Source: an uncultured Acidobacteriota bacterium
GTDB taxonomy: Bacteria > Acidobacteriota > Vicinamibacteria > Vicinamibacterales > UBA8438
Length of the DNA: 24,124 nt
Assembly: GCA_937888665.1 (NCBI GenBank)
Contig: CALBET010000309.1
Coordinates: 1 to 24,124 of the forward strand
Direction: 5' to 3'
Part shown: one piece after another, positions 1 through 7,393 of the stretch
Numbering within the stretch: position 1 is the first letter of the stretch
How the letters are laid out: every line of letters begins with the position of its first letter
The notes under the pieces: model-generated
Seen by the model: the letters and a program-made list of their open reading frames with translations, nothing else
What the model was told of the DNA's origin: nothing
The model's database searches: none
Translations under genes and position numbers: made by a program

Positions 1-569
1 GCAAAGACGCTGAAAATCACAGAAAATCGCTGAAGTTGCTGGAAATCGCGCTGATCGAAAACCTCCAACGGGAAAATCTCAACCCCATTGAGGAAGCGGA
101 AGCCTACCAGCGGCTCACCGCCGATTACCACCTGACGCAGGAGGCGGTCGCGACCGCCGTCGGGAAAAATCGCGCGACAGTCGCCAACTATGTACGCCTG
201 CTTGGCCTCCCGTCAGAGGTCCAGGCCGACCTGGCCGGCGGAGCCCTCGCCATGGGTCACGCACGTGCTCTCCTCGGCCTGCCCGACCCCGGCGCCCAAA
301 AACGCGCCGCGCGTGCAGTGGTGGCCAGGGGGCTCTCCGTTCGGGAGACGGAAGACCTCGTCAAGAAGCTGGCCCGCCCGGACCAACCAGCGGCGCCCCC
401 GTCCCCTCCGCCTCCGGACGTGCACACCCGGGCCGCACAGGACCGGCTCCGCGTGGCACTTGGTACGCGGGTCCGTATCGTGCGGCAGGGTCGCCAAGGA
501 CGGATCGAGATCGCCTTTACCTCGGAGGGTGAACTCCAGCGGCTCTTCGAGCAGTTGACGGGGGACTGA
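1..569 (+). CDS. parB: ParB/Spo0J chromosome-partitioning protein, C-terminal part (5' truncated by window edge)
   Basis: ParB binds parS sites near the origin, spreads as a CTP-dependent clamp and works with ParA in chromosome segregation. The visible part starts at the end of the N-terminal domain with the hallmark IALIENLQRENLNPIEEA, followed by the KorB-type helix-turn-helix (LTQEAVATAVGKNRATVANY), a GHARALLGL segment, a proline-rich linker and a C-terminal dimerisation domain ending FEQLTGD. The gene enters from outside the window, so the true start is not visible; a TTG at 36 is only an in-frame codon. The first ~45 bases (reading DAENHRKSLKL before LEIAL) do not look like the usual ParB sequence at that point and contain short repeated GCTGAAAATC-like words, so this edge may be divergent or misassembled. 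A parB gene next to atp genes is a common layout. Confidence 0.93.
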   Translation, partial: KDAENHRKSLKLLEIALIENLQRENLNPIEEAEAYQRLTADYHLTQEAVATAVGKNRATVANYVRLLGLPSEVQADLAGGALAMGHARALLGLPDPGAQKRAARAVVARGLSVRETEDLVKKLARPDQPAAPPSPPPPDVHTRAAQDRLRVALGTRVRIVRQGRQGRIEIAFTSEGELQRLFEQLTGD

Positions 570-791
570 TTCGCCCTGCTCGGGTTGCTGGGCGCTCTCG
601 ACGAATGGTATAGTTCCCCGTTTGCCCTGCTCGGATTGGGGGACCGCCTCGTCCTCTCGCGCCCAGCCGCACCCGTGTTTCGAGTCCGACGCTCGCGGGC
701 ACGTGTTCCGGGCGCGGTGCCCAGTTGACGCGGAACGACGGGGGAGCACGACTCGACCGAGGAGCCACACACACTCGGCCATCCTGGACCA
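570..791 (+). promoter_or_regulatory. parB-atpH intergenic region with candidate sigma-70 promoter
   Basis: This 222-bp gap carries TTGCTG at 585-590 and TATAGT at 609-614, separated by 18 bp, a plausible housekeeping promoter for the atp operon. A short direct repeat, GCCCTGCTCGG, lies at 573-583 and 624-634 and brackets the promoter. No atpF (b subunit) reading frame is present here. The last 120 bases show nothing else recognisable. No strong Shine-Dalgarno precedes atpH: a GAGGAG lies about 28 bases upstream of the start codon, too far for normal use. Confidence 0.4.
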
Positions 792-1337
792 ATGACGAAT
801 CGCACCGCAGCCGCGCGCTACGCCCGCGCCCTCTTCGACGTCAGCGTGCAAGATCGCGACCTCCGACAGGTCGAATCGCATCTCGCCGGGTTTCTCGCGC
901 TGATCGACGGACACGAGACGCTCCGCCGGGTGCTGCTCAACCCCGCTATTCCAGCGCCTCGCAAACGGGCCATCGTGACCGATCTGGTCAGCCACGTGAC
1001 CGACATCCTCCCGCCGGTGGCCAAGCTGCTCATCTTGCTGGCGGAACGAGATCGCCTCGTACTTCTGCCGGATATTCTGAACTCCTATCGCTCGCGCCTC
1101 ATGGACCATCTCGGCGTGGTGCAGGCGACGGTCACGACGGCGCAACCGCTGTCCCCCGAGCGCACGGCCGGCATCGAGCGAAGCCTGACCCAAGCGAGCG
1201 GTCGCCAGGTACTCATGACCACCGAGGTCGACACCGCGCTGCTGGGTGGCCTCGTCGCCAGGCTCGGCTCCACCGTCTACGATGCCAGCGTGGCGCGTAA
1301 CCTCGAACGTATCCGCCACACCCTGTTGGAGCGCTAG
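792..1337 (+). CDS. atpH: F1Fo ATP synthase subunit delta
   Basis: The delta subunit (181 aa, normal length; OSCP homologue) caps the F1 alpha/beta hexamer and ties it to the peripheral b-subunit stalk. The N-terminal six-helix bundle opens with the typical AARYARALFDVS and continues through VLLNPAIPAPRKRAIV. The C-terminal domain contains the characteristic LLILLAERDRL and the tail motif LLGGLVARLGSTVYDASVARNLERIR. The ATG at 792 puts the family N-terminus at the right place, although the ribosome-binding site is weak. It is the first gene of the H-A-G-D-C cluster; atpA starts 55 bp after its stop. The partner stalk gene atpF, usually immediately upstream, is missing here and must be encoded elsewhere. 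Confidence 0.96.
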   Translation: MTNRTAAARYARALFDVSVQDRDLRQVESHLAGFLALIDGHETLRRVLLNPAIPAPRKRAIVTDLVSHVTDILPPVAKLLILLAERDRLVLLPDILNSYRSRLMDHLGVVQATVTTAQPLSPERTAGIERSLTQASGRQVLMTTEVDTALLGGLVARLGSTVYDASVARNLERIRHTLLER

Positions 1338-1392
1338 CCAGAACACCACGACGGGCCACCAACACTCAACGCACAGGACGGAAGTAGTAGCG

Positions 1393-2922
1393 ATGACCAT
1401 CAACGCGGCAGAAATCACGCAGATTATTCGCGACCAGATCGGCGACTACACCATCGATGTGGACGTGGCCGAAGTCGGCACGGTTGTCTCGGTCGGCGAC
1501 GGGATCGCCCAGGTGCACGGCATCGAGAATGTCATGGCCACGGAAATGCTCGAGTTTCCGCACGGTATCTTCGGTCTGGCGTTGAACCTCGCTGAAGACA
1601 GTGTCGGCGTCGTGCTCCTCGGCCAGAGTACCCAAATCAAAGAAGGCGATACCGTCAAGCGCACCGGCAAGATCATCTCGGTTCCGGTCGGTGAGGCGCT
1701 GCTGGGCCGGGTGGTCAACGCGCTGGGACAGCCGCTCGACGGCAAGGGGCCTATCGCGACCACGGAAACATCGCCGGTGGAGAAGATCGCGCCCGGCGTG
1801 GTTGACCGCCAGGGGGTGAGGCAACCGCTCCAGACCGGCCTGAAGGCGATCGACACGATGGTCCCGATTGGTCGCGGTCAGCGCGAATTGATCATTGGCG
1901 ACCGTCAGACCGGCAAGACCGCGGTTGCCGTCGACACGATCCTGAACCAGCGTGGGACGGGCGTCATTTGTATCTACAACGCGATCGGTCAGAAGGCGTC
2001 GACGATTGCGCAGGTGGTCAAGACGCTCGACGACGCCGGCGCGATGGAATTCACCATTGTGGTCGCGGCGCCCGCATCCGCCCCGGCGTCGCTGCTCTTT
2101 CTCAGCCCCTACGCGGCGTGCGCCATGGGCGAGTACTTCCGTGACAAAGGGCAGCACGCGCTGTGTGTGTATGACGACCTCTCGAAACACGCGCAGGCGT
2201 ACCGCGAAATCTCGCTGCTGCTTCGCCGGCCGCCCGGCCGCGAGGCGTACCCCGGCGACGTCTTCTACCTGCACTCGCGGCTGCTCGAACGGGCCGCGAT
2301 GATGAATGACGAACTCGGCGGCGGCTCGCTCACGGCACTGCCGATCATCGAGACCCAGGCCGGCGACCTGTCGGCCTATATCCCGACCAACGTGATTTCG
2401 ATTACGGACGGGCAGATATTCCTGGAGTCGGACCTCTTTCACCAAGGCGTGCGCCCCGCCATCAACGTTGGCAACTCCGTGTCTCGGGTCGGCGGCTCGG
2501 CGCAGATCAAAGCGATGCGCCAGGTGGCTGGCACCCTGCGCCTCGACCTGGCGCAGTATCGTGAACTGGCGGCGTTTGCCCAGATGGCCAGTGACCTGGA
2601 CAAATCGACACAAGACCAGCTCAATCGTGGCAAACGGCTGGTCGAGGTGCTGAAACAGCCACAATACCAGCCGCTGGCGGTCGAGAAGCAGGTACTCATC
2701 GTGTATGCCGGGAACAACGGCTTTCTCGACGCCGTGGCCGAAACCCAAGCCCGCGACTACGAGACCGAGCTCAACCAGTTCGTGGAGGGCCGCGAGCCGG
2801 CGCTGTTCACCGACCTGGTCGCAAGAGGGACGATTGATGACGACCTCAAACGTCGGATCGAAGCCCTGCTCACAGAGTTCACCGCCCAGTTCACGGCGGC
2901 TCACCAGACCGCGGCCGCGTAG
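1393..2922 (+). CDS. atpA: F1Fo ATP synthase subunit alpha
   Basis: The non-catalytic nucleotide-binding subunit of the F1 hexamer, 509 aa. The frame is open 49 codons further upstream, but those residues overlap the end of atpH and are unlike any alpha subunit. The ATG at 1393 gives the standard N-terminus (MTINAAEITQIIRDQI) and follows a GGAAG-type ribosome-binding site. Visible landmarks are the beta-barrel domain with VGDGIAQVHG, the Walker A GDRQTGKT at residues 169-176 (the same position as in E. coli), the YDDLSKHA segment, ALPIIETQAGD, and the arginine-finger motif SVSRVGG with Arg at about 365. The C-terminal helical domain is complete. It lies between atpH and atpG in the operon, and nothing suggests loss of function. 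Confidence 0.98.
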   Translation: MTINAAEITQIIRDQIGDYTIDVDVAEVGTVVSVGDGIAQVHGIENVMATEMLEFPHGIFGLALNLAEDSVGVVLLGQSTQIKEGDTVKRTGKIISVPVGEALLGRVVNALGQPLDGKGPIATTETSPVEKIAPGVVDRQGVRQPLQTGLKAIDTMVPIGRGQRELIIGDRQTGKTAVAVDTILNQRGTGVICIYNAIGQKASTIAQVVKTLDDAGAMEFTIVVAAPASAPASLLFLSPYAACAMGEYFRDKGQHALCVYDDLSKHAQAYREISLLLRRPPGREAYPGDVFYLHSRLLERAAMMNDELGGGSLTALPIIETQAGDLSAYIPTNVISITDGQIFLESDLFHQGVRPAINVGNSVSRVGGSAQIKAMRQVAGTLRLDLAQYRELAAFAQMASDLDKSTQDQLNRGKRLVEVLKQPQYQPLAVEKQVLIVYAGNNGFLDAVAETQARDYETELNQFVEGREPALFTDLVARGTIDDDLKRRIEALLTEFTAQFTAAHQTAAA

Positions 2923-2953
2923 AACCCCGGCGCACTAACAGAGAGCGTTCTCA

Positions 2954-3835
2954 GTGGCATCCCTCCTCGATATTCGCAGACGCATTCGCGCGGTCAAGTC
3001 GACCCAGCAGATTACCAAGGCGATGAAGGCGATCTCCGCCTCGAGGCTCCGCAAAGCGCAAGACGCGATGATGGGCGCCCGGCCGTTCGCCAGCCAGATG
3101 GCGCGCGTGCTTGGTGGCTTGGCGCGCCAGGTCGACACGAGCGTTCACCCGCTGCTGACCCAACGCGGGCCCGACGCCCCGGAACGGCCGACCCTGGTCA
3201 TCGTCGTCAGTGCTGACAAAGGCCTGTGCGGTGGTTTCAACACGAACATCGTGAAGCGGGCGGCCGAGGTGATCACAGACGCGGGCCGGGCTGGTGTCTC
3301 GCTCGGCCTGGTCGGCAAGAAGGGTCGCGAGTTCTTCGGGAAGCGCGGGTTCGATGTTCGGTTCGAACTGGTGAACATTTTCGCCAATTTAAAATACGCC
3401 CACGCCCAGGCGATTGCCCGCGAGGCGGTGACCGCTTTCACGGAGGGCGAGGTGGACTCGGTGCACGTCATCTACAACGAGTTCAAGAACGTGCTCCAGC
3501 AACAGGTCGTGGTCAACCAGGTGTTGCCGATTCAACCGCTCGTCGTTGGTGAGATGGGCGACGCCGCGCGCGAACGGTTGCCCGACTATCTCTATGAACC
3601 CGACCCGACCCAGATTTTCGCCAGTTTGATCCCGCGTCATGTGGAAGTCCAGTTCTACCGCGCGCTGCTCGAGTCGGCCGCGGCCGAGCATGCGGCCCGG
3701 TTGACCGCGATGGAAGCGGCCACCAAGAACGCGACCGAGATGATCGACGACCTGACGCTGTACATGAACAAGGTGCGGCAGGCGAAAATCACGGGCGAGA
3801 TCATCGAGATCGTGTCCGGCGCCGAAGCGATATAA
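2954..3835 (+). CDS. atpG: F1Fo ATP synthase subunit gamma
   Basis: The central rotor shaft of F1, 293 aa. The N-terminal helix is diagnostic (DIRRRIRAVKSTQQITKAMK), as is the central Rossmann-like domain with SADKGLCGGFNTNI. The C-terminal helix ends in the family signature NATEMIDDLTLYMNKVRQA followed by ITGEIIEIVSGAEA. The start codon is GTG at 2954, with only a weak GAGAG upstream. The gene sits 31 bp after atpA and 28 bp before atpD. All regions expected for rotation and for the alpha-beta interface are present, and the length is normal. Confidence 0.97.
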   Translation: MASLLDIRRRIRAVKSTQQITKAMKAISASRLRKAQDAMMGARPFASQMARVLGGLARQVDTSVHPLLTQRGPDAPERPTLVIVVSADKGLCGGFNTNIVKRAAEVITDAGRAGVSLGLVGKKGREFFGKRGFDVRFELVNIFANLKYAHAQAIAREAVTAFTEGEVDSVHVIYNEFKNVLQQQVVVNQVLPIQPLVVGEMGDAARERLPDYLYEPDPTQIFASLIPRHVEVQFYRALLESAAAEHAARLTAMEAATKNATEMIDDLTLYMNKVRQAKITGEIIEIVSGAEAI

Positions 3836-3863
3836 CACTCCAAGTCAGAAGGACGCACAGAGC

Positions 3864-5321
3864 ATGTCGAACGAAACAGCGGCGGATAAGAATGTCGGCA
3901 AGGTAGTCCAGATCATCGGCCCCGTCATCGATGTCGAGTTCCAGGGGCACCTGCCCGCCATCTACAACGCCTTGCACGTCAAGACCAGCGCGAGCGGGGT
4001 CGACATCGACATCATTGCCGAGGTTGCGCAACATCTTGGCGAAAGCCGGGTACGCGCCGTGGCCATGAAGCCCACCGATGGCATGCAGCGGGGTGTCGAA
4101 GCCGTCGACCTCGGCGAGCCGATCACGGTGCCGGTGGGTCCGGAGACGCTCGGGCGGGTGCTCAACGTGCTGGGCGAGCCCGTCGACTTTCCCGACCAGC
4201 CGGTGGTCACCAAGGAGCGCTGGTCGATTCACCGACCGGCTCCAGACCTGGTGGATCAGTCGACCGACCGGCAGATGTTCGAGACCGGTATCAAGGTCAT
4301 CGACCTGCTCGAGCCGTATGTGCGGGGCGGCAAGATCGGGCTTTTTGGCGGGGCGGGCGTTGGCAAGACCGTCCTCATCATGGAGCTCATCAACAACATT
4401 GCGCTCAAGCACAGCGGGGTCTCGGTGTTCGGCGGTGTTGGCGAACGGACCCGTGAAGGCAACGACCTCTGGCACGAGATGCGAGACAGCGGTGTCATCA
4501 ACGTTGAAGACCGCGCCAAGTCACGCGTGGCCCTCATTTACGGTCAGATGACCGAACCGCCGGGCGCCAGACAGCGGGTTGGGCTGACCGCGCTGACCGT
4601 GGCTGAGTACTTCCGCGACGCCGAGGGGAAGGACGTCCTCCTCTTCATCGACAACATCTTCCGGTTCACGCAAGCGGGATCAGAAGTCTCCGCGTTGCTG
4701 GGCCGCATGCCGTCCGCGGTCGGATATCAACCGACGCTGGCCAGCGAGATGGGGGCGATGCAGGAGCGGATCACCTCAACCAAGCACGGTTCCATCACCT
4801 CGGTGCAGGCCATCTACGTTCCGGCTGACGATTACACCGACCCGGCTCCGGCCACGACCTTCGCCCATCTCGACGCCACCACCAACCTGTCTCGCGCCTA
4901 CGTCGAGAAGGGCATCTACCCGGCCGTTGACCCGCTGGCGTCGACGTCCACCATCCTCGACCCGAACGTGATTGGGGACGAACACTACAACGCGGCCCGT
5001 GAGGTCAAGCAGGTGCTGCAGCGCTACAAGGACCTCCAGGACATCATTGCCATTCTCGGTATCGACGAGCTGTCGGAGGAAGACAAGCTCGCCGTGTCAC
5101 GGGCACGCCGCATCGAGAAGTTCCTGTCCCAACCGTTCTTCGTCGCCACGCAGTTCACCGGGCTTGAAGGCAAGTATGTGTCGATCGCCGACACCATCCG
5201 TGGGTTCAAGGAGATCGTCGAGGGCAAGCACGACGCGCTGCCTGAGCAGGCGTTCTATCTGGTGGGCAGCATCGACGAGGCAATCGAGAAAGCGGACAAG
5301 ATGAAAAGCGAGGCGGCATAA
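3864..5321 (+). CDS. atpD: F1Fo ATP synthase subunit beta (catalytic)
   Basis: The catalytic subunit for ATP synthesis and hydrolysis, 485 aa. The Walker A GGAGVGKT is at residues 162-169, and the GERTREGNDL motif follows with the catalytic glutamate at about 194. The Walker B strand DVLLFIDNIFRFTQAGSE, the SALLGRMPSAVGYQPTLA segment, the VPADDYTDPAP loop and the conserved DELSEEDKLAV of the C-terminal helical domain are all present. The ATG at 3864 follows an AAGGA ribosome-binding site at about 3848. The protein has a short polar N-terminal extension before the barrel (GKVVQIIGPVIDVEF). It is closely linked to atpC, which begins 2 bp after its stop. Confidence 0.98.
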   Translation: MSNETAADKNVGKVVQIIGPVIDVEFQGHLPAIYNALHVKTSASGVDIDIIAEVAQHLGESRVRAVAMKPTDGMQRGVEAVDLGEPITVPVGPETLGRVLNVLGEPVDFPDQPVVTKERWSIHRPAPDLVDQSTDRQMFETGIKVIDLLEPYVRGGKIGLFGGAGVGKTVLIMELINNIALKHSGVSVFGGVGERTREGNDLWHEMRDSGVINVEDRAKSRVALIYGQMTEPPGARQRVGLTALTVAEYFRDAEGKDVLLFIDNIFRFTQAGSEVSALLGRMPSAVGYQPTLASEMGAMQERITSTKHGSITSVQAIYVPADDYTDPAPATTFAHLDATTNLSRAYVEKGIYPAVDPLASTSTILDPNVIGDEHYNAAREVKQVLQRYKDLQDIIAILGIDELSEEDKLAVSRARRIEKFLSQPFFVATQFTGLEGKYVSIADTIRGFKEIVEGKHDALPEQAFYLVGSIDEAIEKADKMKSEAA

Positions 5322-5323
5322 CC

Positions 5324-5743
5324 ATGCCTCTTCCTGACCATCTGACCCTTGAGATCGTCACGCCGGAGCGTGCGGTCGTCAGCGAACAGATCGACGAGGT
5401 GCAGATCCCAGGCGCCGAAGGGTCCTTCGGTGTGCTGCCGGGCCACACCCCACTGCTGGCCACGCTCCAGGTCGGTGAGCTATGGTACCGTCGTGGTCAG
5501 GAAACATCCTACGTCGCCGTGTCGTTTGGGTTCGCCGAGGTGCAACCGGATCGGGTGACGATTCTGGCGCAGATCGCCGAGTCGGCCGAGGAAATCGACG
5601 TCACCCGCGCCAAGGATGCGGAACGGCGCGCCAAGGGACGGCTGGACACACCGGTGCTCGACATGGACTTCGAACGTGCGCGAATCGCCATGCTGAAATC
5701 ACTCATTCGGCTACGCGTCGCGTCCCGCGCTAACCGAGGGTAG
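5324..5743 (+). CDS. atpC: F1Fo ATP synthase subunit epsilon
   Basis: The small rotor subunit that inhibits ATP hydrolysis, 139 aa. The N-terminal beta-sandwich shows the family landmarks LTLEIVTPERAVVSEQIDEV and GAEGSFGVLPGHTPLLATL, and the C-terminal helical hairpin (about residues 90-138) contains the run DVTRAKDAERRAKGRL. The start is almost coupled to the atpD stop, so the two are co-translated. It is the last gene of the ATP synthase cluster; Fo genes atpB, atpE and atpF are absent from the window. Confidence 0.95.
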   Translation: MPLPDHLTLEIVTPERAVVSEQIDEVQIPGAEGSFGVLPGHTPLLATLQVGELWYRRGQETSYVAVSFGFAEVQPDRVTILAQIAESAEEIDVTRAKDAERRAKGRLDTPVLDMDFERARIAMLKSLIRLRVASRANRG

Positions 5744-5767
5744 GCCCACTCCCTTTCGGGGGCTTTT
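5744..5767 (+). terminator. Weak candidate intrinsic terminator after atpC
   Basis: Immediately after the atpC stop, TCCC-TTTC-GGGG can pair, with possible extension through flanking GC pairs, followed by TTTT at 5764-5767. The stem is short, so read-through into the PP2C gene is quite possible. Confidence 0.28.
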
Positions 5768-5831
5768 CGCCTGGGCAGGCCGCATCGGCTTCCTGCGCCC
5801 GGAGGGGCACGATTCGTCATCACAGGAGCCC

Positions 5832-6599
5832 ATGCGCGTTTCTTTTGCCTCGGCGACGGACAAGGGCCTCCGGCGCTCGATCAATGAGGACAGCTTGGCC
5901 GTCCGCGACGACCTCGGGCTGTTCGTCGTGGCCGACGGGATGGGCGGACATGCCGCTGGCGAGGTGGCATCACGGGCCGCCATCGAGGGCATCGTGGCCT
6001 TCGCCGAAGCGACGGTCTTGGTGTCCCCGGACCAGACCTGGCCGATTCCGTTCAATCCGAGTCTGAGCGTGAACGCCAACCGTCTGGAGGCCGGCTTCCG
6101 GATGGCAGACCGGCGCATCGCGGGTGAGGCCGCTACGTCGCCCGACCATCGGGGCATGGCCACGACGGCGGTAGCGGCCCTGGTCGCTGATGAGATGGTG
6201 ACCCTGGCGCACGTCGGCGACAGTCGCGCCTATCGATGGCGGCGAGGAGAGCTCGAGCAGTTGACCCGCGACCACTCCTGGGTCGAAGAGCAGATTCGGG
6301 CGGGCACGCTCACCGAAAGCGCGGCGCGGGCACATCCTTGGCGCAACATCGTGACCCGTGCACTTTCCGGCTCAGAAGAACTGGAGGTCGACATCCGCGA
6401 ACTGCCGCTGGAACCCGGCGATCGGTTGTTGCTGTGCTCAGACGGTGTGTTCGCCGTGCTTACCAATGACCAGATTGGCGAGGTGCTGCAGCAACATGCT
6501 GACCTCGACGCCGTGTGTCACGCCCTCATCAAGGGAGCGAACGACGGGGGAGGACCCGACAACGTGACGGTGGTCGTGCTCGAAGTCCATGCTGTCTAA
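5832..6599 (+). CDS. PP2C-family (PPM) serine/threonine protein phosphatase
   Basis: A Mg/Mn-dependent phosphatase acting on phospho-Ser/Thr proteins, usually the partner of Hanks-type kinases. It is 255 aa, a bare catalytic domain. The metal- and substrate-site motifs are in order: RSINED (15-20), VADGMGGHAAGE with the metal-binding Asp at 35, GDSRAYR (129-135), LTRDHSW, SDG (203-205) and GPDNVTVVV with the second metal Asp at about 243. The start ATG at 5832 has a good AGGAG ribosome-binding site at about 5823. No kinase gene is in the window, so its substrates are unknown. Its end overlaps the start of the exporter permease gene by 11 bases, so it is the first gene of an operon with the polysaccharide exporter, and a regulatory link to export is possible but unproven. 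Confidence 0.93.
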   Translation: MRVSFASATDKGLRRSINEDSLAVRDDLGLFVVADGMGGHAAGEVASRAAIEGIVAFAEATVLVSPDQTWPIPFNPSLSVNANRLEAGFRMADRRIAGEAATSPDHRGMATTAVAALVADEMVTLAHVGDSRAYRWRRGELEQLTRDHSWVEEQIRAGTLTESAARAHPWRNIVTRALSGSEELEVDIRELPLEPGDRLLLCSDGVFAVLTNDQIGEVLQQHADLDAVCHALIKGANDGGGPDNVTVVVLEVHAV

Positions 6600-7383
6600 T
6601 CTGCGGCAGCTGTTCCGCTACCGGGCGCTCGTCCAGACCCTCGTCGTCCGCGAACTGAAGGCGCGTTACCGCGGTTCGGTGCTCGGGTACTTCTGGTCCT
6701 TTGTCAATCCGCTCCTGCTCCTGCTGGTCTTCTCGTTCGTCTTCACCTACATCATGCCTCGGGGTGAGGACGTCAACATCAAGCCCTATGCGGTCTTCAT
6801 GTTCTGCGGACTGCTGCCGTGGACCTGGTTTTCCTCGTCACTGATGGACGCGGCCAACGCGCTCATCATCAATGGCAACCTGATCAAGAAAGTCATGTTT
6901 CCGGCTGAGATTCTGCCCGTGGTCTCGGTCATTTCGAACATGGTGCACTTTCTGTTTGGCCTGCCGATCCTTATCGGATTTCTGCTCTATTACTCGATTC
7001 CGCTGCATCCGACCGAGTTGGTCTGGTTTCCTGTGGTGGTGTCGGTCCAGTTCATCCTGACCCTGGGTCTCGCGATGGTGCTCTCCGCCCTGACGGTGCA
7101 CTTTCGCGACATCAAGGACCTGCTGGCCAACCTGCTGACGCTGTGGATGTTCGCGTCGCCCATCATCTATCCGATGTCATTCGTGCCCGAACAGGCGAAA
7201 GGGTTCATGGACCTCAACCCATTCGCGCATCTCGCCATCTCCTACCAGGAAATCTTTTTCTATGAGGGACCATTCGGCCACTGGAAATGGCTGATCGCCC
7301 TGGCCTTCGCGGGGTCCGTGCTCTTTTTGCTCGGATACTGGTTGTTCGACCGGCTGCGCGACTCGTTCGCGGAGGAAGTGTAG
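6589..7383 (+). CDS. Polysaccharide ABC exporter, permease subunit (Wzm/TagG/ABC-2 type)
   Basis: The integral membrane subunit of an ABC-2 transporter for export of a lipid-linked polysaccharide (O-antigen, capsule or teichoic-acid type), 264 aa. It has the amphipathic interface motif LVVRELKARYRGSVLGYFWSF at the N-terminus, which is diagnostic of the family. About six hydrophobic segments follow, including the stretches near residues 40-54, 105-133, 145-168, 184-200 and 236-255. The middle contains LTVHFRDIKDL and the conserved ASPIIYPMSFVP. The ATG at 6589 overlaps the phosphatase gene by 11 bases, indicating translational coupling. The ATPase partner begins 10 bp after its stop. Confidence 0.95.
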   Translation: MLSNLRQLFRYRALVQTLVVRELKARYRGSVLGYFWSFVNPLLLLLVFSFVFTYIMPRGEDVNIKPYAVFMFCGLLPWTWFSSSLMDAANALIINGNLIKKVMFPAEILPVVSVISNMVHFLFGLPILIGFLLYYSIPLHPTELVWFPVVVSVQFILTLGLAMVLSALTVHFRDIKDLLANLLTLWMFASPIIYPMSFVPEQAKGFMDLNPFAHLAISYQEIFFYEGPFGHWKWLIALAFAGSVLFLLGYWLFDRLRDSFAEEV

Positions 7384-7393
7384 ACACGGACCC

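Noticed and set aside
1246..1392. 49-residue N-terminal extension of AtpA
   Set aside because: It overlaps atpH and does not resemble alpha subunits; the ATG at 1393 gives the normal start.
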